Made by a program: the position numbers and the translations under genes. Of a stretch of DNA of 14,123 bases, positions 4,386 to 12,829 are shown piece by piece. The stretch covers positions 1 to 14,123 of the forward strand of contig CALLZQ010000629.1 in assembly GCA_937858255.1 (NCBI GenBank), written 5' to 3'. This stretch comes from an uncultured Tabrizicola sp. (GTDB taxonomy: Bacteria > Pseudomonadota > Alphaproteobacteria > Rhodobacterales > Rhodobacteraceae). Positions within the stretch are counted from its first letter, which is position 1; every line of letters begins with the position of its first letter. The notes under the pieces are model-generated. The model worked only from the letters and a program-made list of their open reading frames with translations, was not told where the DNA came from and made no database searches.

Positions 4386-6736
4386 AACGGCAGGTCGTCC
4401 ACCTCATCCGCCGCCACGACAAACCGGGCAATGACATTCTTGATGCCGGCATGTTCAAAGTCGATCATCAGCTTGTCGCCCTCGGTGCCGATGACGCGGC
4501 CATAGCCGAACTTCTGATGGAATACCCGCTCACCGATGTCATGGGCCGAGGCCGCCTGCATGTCGATGACCAGCCCCCGCGCCTCGCGTGGCTGGGCCAT
4601 CGGGCGGGCTGTCTGCCGATCCTGCAACCGCCGCCAGCCGGGTGAGTTGTAGACATCGGCCTTGACCACCCTCTCTTCCAAGGCTGAACCAAAGCCGACG
4701 CTGGCCGCCGCCCCGAAACCGCCGCCCATCAGGCCCGGCGGGGTCAGAACCTCGACATCGGCCGAGGGCAATTCGTCAATGAACCGGCTGGGAAGCTGGC
4801 TTTGCCACTGGCCATAGACACGGCGGTTCGAGGCGAATGAGATCGTGCAGATCTCCTCGGCCCGGGTGATGCCGACATAGGCAAGGCGCCGCTCTTCCTC
4901 CAGCCCCTTCAGCCCGCTTTCGTCCATGCTGCGCTGACTGGGGAACAGGCCATCCTCCCACCCCGGCAGGAACACCACCGGAAATTCCAGCCCCTTGGCG
5001 GCATGCAGCGTCATGATGCTGACCTTTTCGGTCGCATCCTCGCTGTCATTCTCCATGATCAGGCTGACATGTTCGAGAAAACCCTGAAGATTGTCGAACT
5101 GCTCCAGCGCCTTGATCAGTTCCTTGAGGTTGTCGAGCCGTCCCGGCGCCTCCGGCGTCTTGTCGGCCTGCCACATGCCGGTATAGCCGGATTCTTCGAG
5201 GATCTGCTCGGCAAGCTCGATGTGATTATACCCCGCGACCTGAGTCTGGCGGTGCCAGCGTTCTACATTTTCGCCAAAGAGCCGGAGCTGCCCCGCCCCC
5301 TTGCCGCCGATGGCGCCACTGGCCACCGCCTCGGCAGCGCCGCCTATCAGGGGCACGCCAGCCGCCCTAGCAAGTCGCCGGATCTCGGCCTGTGCCTTGT
5401 CACCAAGACCGCGCTTGGGCAGATTCACCACCCGCTCAAACGCCAGATCATCCTCGGGGGACACCGCCAGCCGGAAATAGGCCATGGCATCGCGAATTTC
5501 CTGCCGTTCATAAAAGCGCGGGCCGCCGATCACCCGGTAGGGCAGACCGATGGTCAGGAACCGGTCCTCAAAAGCGCGCATCTGATGGCTTGCGCGCACC
5601 AGAATCGCTTGCCGGTTCAGGTCAACCGGATCATGGCCACGCGTGCCGCGTTGCAGCGCCTCGATCTCTTCGCCGATCCAGCGGGCCTCTTCCTCGCCAT
5701 CCCAATGGCCGATCAGACGGACCTTTTCGCCCGGCTCGCCTGCCGTCCACAGCGTCTTGCCCAGCCGCCCCTTGTTCGCCGCGATCACGCCCGAGGCGGC
5801 CGCCAGAATATGCCCTGTCGAGCGGTAGTTCTGCTCCAGCCGGATCACCTTGGCGCCGGGAAAATCCTTTTCAAACCGCAGGATATTGCCCACTTCGGCC
5901 CCGCGCCAGCCGTAGATCGACTGATCGTCATCGCCGACACAGCAGATATTCTTGCGCTCCTGCGCCAACAGCCGCAGCCAGAGGTATTGGGCGATGTTGG
6001 TATCCTGATACTCATCGACAAGGATATAGCGGAACCAGCGGTGATATTGCGCCAGCACATCGGGGTGACGCTGAAAAATCGTCACGCAATGCAGCAAGAG
6101 ATCGCCGAAATCGGTGGCGTTCAGGGTGATCAGCCGCTGCTGATAGGCCGCATAAAGCTCGGTCCCCATGTTGTTATAGCCCGCGGCCTCATCCGAGGGC
6201 ACCCGCTCGGGCGTCAGGGCGCGGTTCTTCCAGCCGTCGATCATCCCCGCCAGCATCCGCGCCGCCCACCGCTTTTCGAGATCGTCATCGCCCGCAAGGG
6301 TAGTCCGCTGATCGTCGGTGTCGCGGATGGTGAAATTCGGCCTCAGCCCAACCAGTTCGGCATGGCGACGCAGGATCTTTACCGAGAGCGAGTGAAAGGT
6401 GCCCATCCAGGGCATTCCCTCGGCTACCTCGCCCAGCATCCGGCCCACGCGATTCTTCATCTCGCGCGCGGCCTTGTTGGTAAAGGTCACGGCAAGGATT
6501 TCATTCGGGCGGGCCCGGCCCGTGGTCAAGAGATGCGCGATCCGGGCGGTCAGCGCCTTGGTCTTGCCCGTCCCGGCCCCGGCCAGCATCAACACCGGGC
6601 CATCCAGCGCCTCGACCGCCGCGCGTTGCGCCGGGTTCAGATCGTTCAAATAGGGGGTAGGCCGCGCCGCCATGGCGCGTTGTGACAGCGGCACAGCCGC
6701 AGCTTCAAAAGCGTCGTGTTCATCCCAGTCATTCAT
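4382..6736 (-). CDS. uvrD: UvrD/PcrA-type superfamily 1 DNA helicase
   Basis: A 784-aa ATP-dependent 3'-5' DNA helicase used in nucleotide-excision and mismatch repair and in clearing RNA polymerase or RecA from DNA. Visible motifs are the Q-motif region LNPAQRAAVE (33-42), Walker A AGAGTGKT (52-59), Walker B DEYQDT (241-246), motif III GDDDQSIYGWRGAE (268-281), and further on TLHAAKGLEFPVVFLPG and RRLAYVGITRAEE. The C-terminal ~50 residues (GERVFHQKFGYGRVIG onward) are the Tudor-like domain that binds RNA polymerase. Full length. The segment QRTTLAGDDDLEKRW (about 143-157) looks a few residues shorter than the usual stretch there; I see no frameshift. The start has no clear Shine-Dalgarno. 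It lies 53 bp downstream of the marR-type gene on the same strand and may be co-transcribed with it. Confidence 0.95.
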   Translation of the reverse strand: MNDWDEHDAFEAAAVPLSQRAMAARPTPYLNDLNPAQRAAVEALDGPVLMLAGAGTGKTKALTARIAHLLTTGRARPNEILAVTFTNKAAREMKNRVGRMLGEVAEGMPWMGTFHSLSVKILRRHAELVGLRPNFTIRDTDDQRTTLAGDDDLEKRWAARMLAGMIDGWKNRALTPERVPSDEAAGYNNMGTELYAAYQQRLITLNATDFGDLLLHCVTIFQRHPDVLAQYHRWFRYILVDEYQDTNIAQYLWLRLLAQERKNICCVGDDDQSIYGWRGAEVGNILRFEKDFPGAKVIRLEQNYRSTGHILAAASGVIAANKGRLGKTLWTAGEPGEKVRLIGHWDGEEEARWIGEEIEALQRGTRGHDPVDLNRQAILVRASHQMRAFEDRFLTIGLPYRVIGGPRFYERQEIRDAMAYFRLAVSPEDDLAFERVVNLPKRGLGDKAQAEIRRLARAAGVPLIGGAAEAVASGAIGGKGAGQLRLFGENVERWHRQTQVAGYNHIELAEQILEESGYTGMWQADKTPEAPGRLDNLKELIKALEQFDNLQGFLEHVSLIMENDSEDATEKVSIMTLHAAKGLEFPVVFLPGWEDGLFPSQRSMDESGLKGLEEERRLAYVGITRAEEICTISFASNRRVYGQWQSQLPSRFIDELPSADVEVLTPPGLMGGGFGAAASVGFGSALEERVVKADVYNSPGWRRLQDRQTARPMAQPREARGLVIDMQAASAHDIGERVFHQKFGYGRVIGTEGDKLMIDFEHAGIKNVIARFVVAADEVDDLPF

Positions 6737-6789
6737 GCGGCCAATCTAGCGCCGCATTGGCCCGAGGGAAAGCACTGTTCTTGAATTGT

Positions 6790-7374
6790 TCAGCTTTCCG
6801 CCGCCGGTTTGCCGCGCACCGGATAATGCTGGCGCATCCCCTCGGAATAGCGTGAGAAAAGCCGGGCAAAAGCGATGATGTCAGCCTCTTCCCAATCGGC
6901 AAAGACCTTGAGCGTGCGTTTCCACTTGGCGGCCAGAAAGGCACCCATCAGGTTCTGCGCCGCCTCGGTCGGCACCAGAATCGAGCGGCGGCCATCGCAC
7001 TGGCTGGCCGCACGGGTGATCAGCCCCCGCTCGACCAGATCGGCGGCGATGCGGCTGGCGCGCGAGGGGTCGAGGCACATCTCTTCGGCCAAAAGACCCA
7101 CGGTCGGCTCTTCGGGGGCGGGGCGGCCATAACCGTTGCGGATGCGCATGATCGCGGAAATCGCGTGAAACTGCGTTGCCTCCAGCCCGGCGTCCAGCTC
7201 ATCCATCAGGCTTTGCGGCACATCCCCCTTCATCACCCGGCGGACATAGAGGAAATGTTCAGCATCGAGCGAGAGCAGCGCCTCGGCCGCCTCGGGCGAG
7301 TAACCGGCCTGGCGCAGATGCGGCAGCACTCGTTCCTGAAGCGCGGTCAAGGGTTGGTTGCGGGGGTTTTCCAT
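6790..7374 (-). CDS. MarR-family transcriptional regulator
   Basis: A 194-aa winged-helix protein. Residues about 90-135 show the MarR core: helix-turn-helix LLAEEMCLDPSRASRIAADL, then LVERGLITR, and a wing with D127, R129 and R130 (CDGRRSILV). It is longer than minimal MarR proteins at the N terminus. It is divergent from a drug-efflux gene across 114 bp that contains an A/T-rich dyad, the usual arrangement of a MarR repressor controlling an exporter and itself. A TTG at 7392 could extend it by six residues; I prefer ATG 7374, though neither has a good ribosome site. The ligand is unknown. Confidence 0.9.
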   Translation of the reverse strand: MENPRNQPLTALQERVLPHLRQAGYSPEAAEALLSLDAEHFLYVRRVMKGDVPQSLMDELDAGLEATQFHAISAIMRIRNGYGRPAPEEPTVGLLAEEMCLDPSRASRIAADLVERGLITRAASQCDGRRSILVPTEAAQNLMGAFLAAKWKRTLKVFADWEEADIIAFARLFSRYSEGMRQHYPVRGKPAAES

Positions 7375-7426
7375 GCCCCCGGATTGCGCCAAGCCTGCGC
7401 GCCTGTCAAGTAGGTGCTATTCGCAG

Positions 7427-7449
7427 ATATATGCCATTGACACATATTT
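7427..7449. promoter_or_regulatory. Likely MarR operator between the divergent genes
   Basis: ATATATG (7427-7433) and CATATTT (7443-7449) match in six of seven paired positions around a 9-nt spacer. The dyad overlaps the TTGACA hexamer of the efflux gene promoter. Size, A/T richness and position suit a MarR dimer site; binding is inferred. Confidence 0.55.
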
Positions 7450-7465
7450 GGAGCGACGCTAGCTC
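7437..7465 (+). promoter_or_regulatory. Putative sigma-70 promoter of the efflux gene
   Basis: A perfect -35 TTGACA at 7437-7442 is followed after 17 bp by TAGCTC at 7460-7465, a weak -10. A start near 7472 leaves a leader of less than 20 nt that contains AGGAG. Confidence 0.5.
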
Positions 7466-7488
7466 TGTCGGGCGAACAGGAGTTTATG

Positions 7489-9018
7489 ATGACCGCGCCC
7501 CACGATCCCCCCGCCCCGACCACCACCGGAACGCCGGACGAGCAATCGCCCGTGGGTGTGGTGATCGGCTCGATCGCTGTCCTGCTGCTGCTGGCCTCGC
7601 TGGACCAGACCATCGTCTCAACCGCCCTGCCGACCATCGTGGCTGACCTCGGCGGGCTGGATCATCTGGGCTGGGTGGTGACGGCCTATATCCTCGCCTC
7701 GACCGTGGCCGCGCCGCTTTATGGCAAGCTGGGCGATCTTTATGGCCGGCGGGTGATGGTGTTCTTTTCGGTCGGGATTTTCCTGCTGGGCTCGATCCTC
7801 TGCGGCTTGGCCGGCAGCATGACCTTTCTGATCCTGTCCCGTGCCATTCAGGGCCTTGGCGGCGGCGGGCTGTTCGTGCTGTCGCTGTCGATCATCGCCG
7901 ATGTGATCCCGCCCAAGGATCGCGGGAAAATCCAGGGCGTGTTTGCAGGGGTCTTCGGCCTGTCCTCGGTGATCGGGCCGCTGATCGGCGGCTGGTTTGT
8001 CGAGGTGGCAAGCTGGCACTGGATCTTTTTCGTCAACCTGCCCTTCGGCCTGCTGGCGCTGGCCGGGTTCTTTTTCGGCTTCAAGGCGCATCCTGACCGG
8101 GTTGCGCACAAGATCGACTATGCCGGGGCCGCCCTGCTGTCCGTCGCGCTTGGCGGGCTGGTGCTGGTGACATCGCTGGGGGGGCGGTCGGTCGACTGGG
8201 GTGACATGCGGCTCTGGCTGGTGATCGCCATTGCAGGGCTGGCCTTCATTGCCTTCTTTCAGGTCGAGCGCCGCGCGGCAGAGCCGGTGCTGCCGCTGTC
8301 GCTGTTTCGCCTGAACGTGTTTTCCGTAACCTCGGCCATCGGCTTTGTCTCGGGCGCGATCATGTTCGGGGCGCTGACCTTCATCCCGGTCTATCTGCAA
8401 ATCGCCAAGGGGGCGAGCCCGACGGAATCGGGCTGGCAACTGATCCCGATGACCATCGGCATCCTGACCGCCTCGACCCTGTCGGGGAATTACATGGGGC
8501 GTACCGGGCGCTATCGCATCCTGCCAATGATCGGCCTGTCGGTCTCGGCGGTAGGTCTGTTGGTGCTGACGCAACTGGATGCCCAGACGGCGCCACCGCT
8601 GCTGTGGGTTGCGCTTGCGCTGATCGGGGCGAGGATGGGCACGGTCTTTCCCGTTGTGACCACCGCCGTCCAGAATACCGTCCCGCGCGACCAGATCGGG
8701 ACAGCAACCGCCGCCGGTCTGATGTTCCGCCAGATCGGCGGCTCGGTCGCGGTGGCGCTGTTCGGGGCGATCTTTGCCGCGCGCATGGCCGCCGAGCTGG
8801 GCGGTGGGGCCGAGGGCTTTGCCAATGTGGCCGAGCTGGGGCCGCAGATGCTGGGCGCCTTGCCCGAGGCGACCCGAGCGTTGATCTCGGCGGCCGTCAG
8901 CAATGCGCTGCATCCGATCTACTGGATCGCGGTGGTGCTGGCGGTTATCGGGGTGGCGCTGACCCTCATTCTGCGTGAAGTGCCGCTGACGGGGCGGATG
9001 GTGCCGCGCGGCGAGTGA
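7489..9018 (+). CDS. DHA2-family (EmrB/QacA-type) MFS multidrug efflux protein
   Basis: A 509-aa inner-membrane proton antiporter with about 14 predicted membrane segments, as in the DHA2 family. Motif D1 (LDQTIVSTALPTI, 38-50) in TM1 and motif A (GKLGDLYGRR, 79-88) after TM2 are both present, and motif C-like GLSSVIGPLIGGW is in TM5. ATG codons occur at 7486 and 7489; the second stands 6 nt after AGGAG, so I take it as the start. No EmrA-like membrane-fusion gene is adjacent, so it probably works alone. It is divergent from, and probably repressed by, the MarR-type regulator. Substrates cannot be read from the sequence. Confidence 0.93.
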   Translation: MTAPHDPPAPTTTGTPDEQSPVGVVIGSIAVLLLLASLDQTIVSTALPTIVADLGGLDHLGWVVTAYILASTVAAPLYGKLGDLYGRRVMVFFSVGIFLLGSILCGLAGSMTFLILSRAIQGLGGGGLFVLSLSIIADVIPPKDRGKIQGVFAGVFGLSSVIGPLIGGWFVEVASWHWIFFVNLPFGLLALAGFFFGFKAHPDRVAHKIDYAGAALLSVALGGLVLVTSLGGRSVDWGDMRLWLVIAIAGLAFIAFFQVERRAAEPVLPLSLFRLNVFSVTSAIGFVSGAIMFGALTFIPVYLQIAKGASPTESGWQLIPMTIGILTASTLSGNYMGRTGRYRILPMIGLSVSAVGLLVLTQLDAQTAPPLLWVALALIGARMGTVFPVVTTAVQNTVPRDQIGTATAAGLMFRQIGGSVAVALFGAIFAARMAAELGGGAEGFANVAELGPQMLGALPEATRALISAAVSNALHPIYWIAVVLAVIGVALTLILREVPLTGRMVPRGE

Positions 9019-9046
9019 GATTCGCGCACCCTGTCGAAATGGGCCG

Positions 9047-9068
9047 AACCCGGGGGCGACCCCGGGTT
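9047..9068 (+). terminator. Terminator-like hairpin after the efflux gene
   Basis: AACCCGGGG (9047-9055) and CCCCGGGTT (9060-9068) pair perfectly over 9 bp around a GCGA tetraloop, 28 bp after the stop. The following bases (ATTTGATC) are only weakly T-rich. Confidence 0.65.
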
Positions 9069-9093
9069 ATTTGATCAAAAAATCAGATTGTTA

Positions 9094-9171
9094 GCGCAAA
9101 TATTCCGGTTTTCGCACCACCAAGTCACTTTGCAGTTGCAAATTCTTGCTGAATATTTCGCAAAACTTTGC
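9094..9171. promoter_or_regulatory. pyc upstream region with TTTGC/GCAAA dyads
   Basis: TTTGC-AGTT-GCAAA (9129-9142) and GCAAA-AC-TTTGC (9160-9171) are two dyads built from the same half-site, with another GCAAA at 9096-9100. GCGCAAATATTC (9094-9105) is also repeated inverted, one base shorter, at 9151-9161. A weak promoter may lie here: TTGCAG at 9130, 16 bp, then AATATT at 9152. The half-sites resemble the TTTGCAAA elements bound by PccR/ScfR and RamB-type acyl-CoA regulators, but the spacing differs. Confidence 0.4.
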
Positions 9172-9255
9172 AGGAGCGGCGCGCGTGGACTTGCGCCGCA
9201 CCGCAGCGCCCCTAGAGTGCGCTGCAACTTGACATCCCTCACGAAGGAGTGACCG

Positions 9256-12200
9256 ATGCCCGATTTCCGCAAGATTCTTGTCGCCAACCGGGGAGAGATC
9301 GCCATCCGCGTGATGCGCGCCGCCAATGAGATGGGCAAGAAGACGGTGGCCGTCTATGCCGAAGAGGACAAGCTGAGCCTCCACCGTTTCAAGGCCGATG
9401 AGGCCTATCGGATCGGCGAGGGCCTGTCGCCCGTCGGCGCCTATCTCTCGATTGCCGAGATCATCCGGGTGGCCAAGATGTCGGGCGCCGATGCGATCCA
9501 CCCGGGCTATGGCCTGCTGTCAGAGAACCCCGATTTCGTCGAGGCTTGCGAACAGGCAGGCCTGACCTTCATCGGCCCGCGCGCCGAGACGATGCGCGCC
9601 CTGGGCGACAAGGCCAGCGCCCGGCGCGTGGCGATTGAGGCCGGCGTGCCGGTCATCCCGGCGACCGAGGTGCTGGGCGACGACATGGCGGTGGTCAAGG
9701 CCGAGGCGGCCAAGATCGGCTATCCGCTGATGCTCAAGGCCTCATGGGGCGGTGGCGGGCGCGGGATGCGCCCGATCCTGTCCGAAGCCGAAGTCGAGGC
9801 CAAGGTGCGCGAGGGCCGGCGCGAGGCCGAGGCCGCCTTCGGCAATGGCGAGGGCTATCTGGAAAAGATGATCCAGCGCGCGCGCCACGTCGAGGTGCAG
9901 ATCCTCGGCGACAAGCATGGACAAATCTATCACCTGTGGGAACGTGACTGCACCGTGCAGCGCCGCAACCAAAAGGTCGTCGAGCGCGCCCCCGCCCCCT
10001 ATCTGACCGAAGAACAGCGGGCCGAGGTCTGCGAAATGGGCCGCAAGATCTGCGCCCATGTGAATTACGAATGCGCCGGCACCGTCGAATTCCTGATGGA
10101 TATGGATGAGGGCAAGTTCTACTTCATCGAGGTGAACCCCCGCGTGCAGGTCGAGCATACCGTCACCGAAGAGGTCACGGGCATCGACATCGTTCAGGCC
10201 CAGATCCTGATCGCCGAAGGTAAGACAATGGCCGAGGCGACCGGGGTTGCCAGTCAGGCCGAGGTGCGCCTGAACGGCCATGCGCTGCAATGCCGGGTGA
10301 CGACTGAAGACCCGCTGAACAACTTCATCCCCGACTATGGCCGCCTGACCGCCTATCGCAGCGCGACGGGCAATGGCATTCGTCTGGACGGCGGCACCGC
10401 CTATGCCGGCGGGGTGATCACACGGTATTACGACTCGCTCTTGGTCAAGGTCACGGCCCATGCCCAGACCCCGGAAAAGGCGATCAGCCGGATGGACCGC
10501 GCCCTGCGCGAATTCCGCATCCGGGGCGTGGCAACGAATATCGAATTCGTCATCAACCTGCTGAAGCATCCGACCTTCCTCGACTACAGCTATACGACGA
10601 AGTTCATCGACACGACGCCCGACCTGTTCAACTTCCGCAAGCGGCGGGACCGGGCCATAAAGATCCTGACCTATATCGCCGATATCACCGTCAACGGGCA
10701 CCCCGAGACAGCGGGCCGCCCCCTGCCCCCGGCCGAGGCCAAGCCGCCAAAGGCGCCAAAGCTGCGCGCCGAACCGGCCATGGGCACCCGTAACCTGCTG
10801 GAGCAGAAGGGTCCGCAGGCCGTCGCCGACTGGATGAAGGCGCAGACCAAGGTTCTGCTGACCGACACGACCATGCGCGACGGCCACCAGTCGCTCTTGG
10901 CCACGCGGATGCGGTCCATCGACATGATCAAGGTTGCCCCCGCCTATGCGGCCAACCTGCCGCAACTCTTCAGCGTCGAATGCTGGGGCGGTGCGACCTT
11001 TGACGTGGCCTATCGCTTCTTGCAGGAATGCCCGTGGCAGCGCCTGCGCGACCTGCGCGCGGCCATGCCGAACCTGATGACACAGATGCTGCTGCGCGCC
11101 TCAAACGGGGTGGGTTACACCAACTACCCGGACAACGTTGTTCGATCTTTCGTACTTCAGGCCGCCGAAACCGGCGTCGATGTGTTCCGTGTGTTCGATT
11201 CTCTCAACTGGGTCGAAAACATGCGCGTCGCCATGGATGCGGTGCTGGAGGCGAACAAACTCTGTGAGGGCACGATCTGCTATACCGGCGACATGCTGGA
11301 TCCGGCCCGTGCCAAATATGATCTGAAATACTATGTGGACCGCGCCAAGGAACTGAAAGCCGCCGGTGCGCATGTTCTAGGCCTCAAGGATATGGCGGGG
11401 TTGCTCAAGCCCGCTTCGGCGCGGGTGCTAATCCGGGCGCTGAAGCAAGAGGTCGGCCTGCCGATCCACTTCCATACCCATGACACCAGCGGCGCGGCGG
11501 CGGCAACGATCCTTGCCGCCTGCGATGCCGGCGTCGATGCGGTGGATGCGGCCATGGATGCCTTCTCGGGCGGCACCTCGCAGCCCTGCCTCGGCTCGAT
11601 TGTCGAGGCACTGCGCCATACCGAGCGTGACACCGGCCTCGACATGGGCGCGATCCGCGAGATCTCGAACTATTGGGAAGGGGTGCGCAAGCAATATGCC
11701 GCTTTTGAAAGCGGCCTGCCTGCCCCGGCCTCGGAGGTCTACCTGCACGAAATGCCCGGCGGGCAGTTCACCAACCTCAAGGCGCAGGCCCGCTCACTGG
11801 GGCTGGAGGAACGCTGGCATGAGGTGGCGCAGGCTTATGCCGATGCCAACCAGATGTTCGGCGATATCGTCAAGGTCACGCCTTCGTCCAAGGTCGTGGG
11901 CGATATGGCCCTGATGATGGTGGCCCAAGGGCTGAGCCGCGCGCAGGTCGAGGATCCGGCGGTCGATGTCGCCTTCCCCGACTCGGTGGCCGATATGCTC
12001 AAGGGCAATCTGGGTCAGCCCCATGGCGGCTGGCCGGCCGGCATCCTGAAAAAGGTATTGAAGGGTGAAAAGCCGCTGACCGAGCGGCCCGGCAAGACCC
12101 TGCCGGCGGTCGATCTGGAAGAGGTGCGCACCAAACTCTCCAGTGAACTCAACGGCTTTGTGGTCGATAATGAAGACCTCAACGGCTATCTGATGTATCC

Positions 12201-12696
12201 CAAGGTCTTCCTTGATTACATGGGGCGTCACCGCGCCTATGGGCCGGTGCGGACCCTGCCGACCAAGGCGTTCTTCTATGGCATGCAGCCGGGTGAGGAA
12301 CTGACGGCGGAAATCGACCCCGGCAAGACGCTGGAAATCCGCCTGCAAGCGGTGGGTGAGACCACCGAAGATGGCGATGTGAAAGTGTTCTTTGAACTGA
12401 ACGGTCAGCCCCGGGTGATCCGGGTGCCAAACCGTGCGATCAAGGCCAAGACCGCCGCCAAGCCCAAGGCGGCAGAAGGCAACCCCGCCCATATCGGCGC
12501 GCCGATGCCAGGCTCGATTGCCTCGGTCGCGGTGACAGTTGGCCAGAAGGTGCGGGCGGGTGATCTGCTGTTGACCATCGAGGCGATGAAGATGGAAACC
12601 GGCCTGCATGCCGACCGTGAGGCGACGGTCAAGGCACTGCATATCCACCCGGGCAGCCAGATCGAGGCCAAGGATCTGCTGGTCGAACTGGAATGA
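9256..12696 (+). CDS. pyc: Pyruvate carboxylase, single-chain biotin enzyme
   Basis: Carboxylates pyruvate to oxaloacetate with ATP and bicarbonate, refilling the TCA cycle; a cytosolic tetramer. All domains are in one 1146-aa chain, the normal length. Biotin carboxylase occupies about 1-460, with the ATP-grasp glycine loop around 161-170 and EVNPRVQVEH at 292-301. Carboxyltransferase occupies about 530-800, with DTTMRDGHQ at 537-545, the carboxylated-lysine candidate K711 in GLKDM, and metal ligands H740 and H742. A PYC/OADA domain follows, then a C-terminal biotinyl domain with EAMKM and biotin acceptor K1112. AAGGAG lies 6 nt before the ATG. The gene appears to be transcribed alone, between terminator-like hairpins on both sides. 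No pyruvate dehydrogenase or biotin-ligase gene is adjacent. Confidence 0.97.
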   Translation: MPDFRKILVANRGEIAIRVMRAANEMGKKTVAVYAEEDKLSLHRFKADEAYRIGEGLSPVGAYLSIAEIIRVAKMSGADAIHPGYGLLSENPDFVEACEQAGLTFIGPRAETMRALGDKASARRVAIEAGVPVIPATEVLGDDMAVVKAEAAKIGYPLMLKASWGGGGRGMRPILSEAEVEAKVREGRREAEAAFGNGEGYLEKMIQRARHVEVQILGDKHGQIYHLWERDCTVQRRNQKVVERAPAPYLTEEQRAEVCEMGRKICAHVNYECAGTVEFLMDMDEGKFYFIEVNPRVQVEHTVTEEVTGIDIVQAQILIAEGKTMAEATGVASQAEVRLNGHALQCRVTTEDPLNNFIPDYGRLTAYRSATGNGIRLDGGTAYAGGVITRYYDSLLVKVTAHAQTPEKAISRMDRALREFRIRGVATNIEFVINLLKHPTFLDYSYTTKFIDTTPDLFNFRKRRDRAIKILTYIADITVNGHPETAGRPLPPAEAKPPKAPKLRAEPAMGTRNLLEQKGPQAVADWMKAQTKVLLTDTTMRDGHQSLLATRMRSIDMIKVAPAYAANLPQLFSVECWGGATFDVAYRFLQECPWQRLRDLRAAMPNLMTQMLLRASNGVGYTNYPDNVVRSFVLQAAETGVDVFRVFDSLNWVENMRVAMDAVLEANKLCEGTICYTGDMLDPARAKYDLKYYVDRAKELKAAGAHVLGLKDMAGLLKPASARVLIRALKQEVGLPIHFHTHDTSGAAAATILAACDAGVDAVDAAMDAFSGGTSQPCLGSIVEALRHTERDTGLDMGAIREISNYWEGVRKQYAAFESGLPAPASEVYLHEMPGGQFTNLKAQARSLGLEERWHEVAQAYADANQMFGDIVKVTPSSKVVGDMALMMVAQGLSRAQVEDPAVDVAFPDSVADMLKGNLGQPHGGWPAGILKKVLKGEKPLTERPGKTLPAVDLEEVRTKLSSELNGFVVDNEDLNGYLMYPKVFLDYMGRHRAYGPVRTLPTKAFFYGMQPGEELTAEIDPGKTLEIRLQAVGETTEDGDVKVFFELNGQPRVIRVPNRAIKAKTAAKPKAAEGNPAHIGAPMPGSIASVAVTVGQKVRAGDLLLTIEAMKMETGLHADREATVKALHIHPGSQIEAKDLLVELE

Positions 12697-12703
12697 CATC
12701 TCA

Positions 12704-12724
12704 GGCGGGGGATTAGCCCCCGCC
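12704..12724 (+). terminator. Terminator-like hairpin after pyc
   Basis: GGCGGGGG (12704-12711) pairs perfectly with CCCCCGCC (12717-12724) around a 5-nt loop, 7 bp after the pyc stop. No T run follows, so termination may be inefficient or Rho-assisted, or the hairpin may protect the 3' end. Confidence 0.55.
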
Positions 12725-12780
12725 CGCCCCCGGCACTGACCCTTGCGTCAAATCGGATCCGGGCGCGAAAAGCGCTCGCC

Positions 12781-12816
12781 TTGTCCCATCGCGATGGGGT
12801 AGCATTATGCTTACCC
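12781..12816 (+). promoter_or_regulatory. Putative BLUF-gene promoter with two overlapping dyads
   Basis: TTGTCC (12781-12786), a 16-bp spacer and CATTAT (12803-12808) form a plausible sigma-70 promoter. A perfect 14-bp palindrome CCCATCGCGATGGG (12785-12798) occupies the spacer. Overlapping it, GGGTA-GCAT-T-ATGC-T-TACCC (12797-12816) forms a second dyad broken by one extra T and covering the -10. This suggests a regulated promoter; the regulator is unknown. Confidence 0.45.
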
Positions 12817-12829
12817 GAAGAGCCAAGCG

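Noticed and set aside
5003..6685. 560-aa plus-strand frame opposite uvrD
   Set aside because: The minus strand encodes a full helicase with all motifs. The plus frame is a GC-rich shadow with His/Gln/Pro-rich low-complexity sequence and no recognisable domain.
7618..8913. 431-aa minus-strand frame opposite the efflux gene
   Set aside because: Shadow of a clear 14-TM transporter; its composition is typical antisense (Gln, His and Asp rich).
9228..9240. TTGACA near 9228-9236 as a pyc promoter
   Set aside because: It lies only about 20 bp from the pyc start codon, with the ribosome site between, so no -10 or start site would fit.
9742..10965. 407-aa minus-strand frame opposite pyc, and a similar frame at 11794-12699
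   Set aside because: They are antisense to conserved pyruvate carboxylase domains and show no family resemblance.
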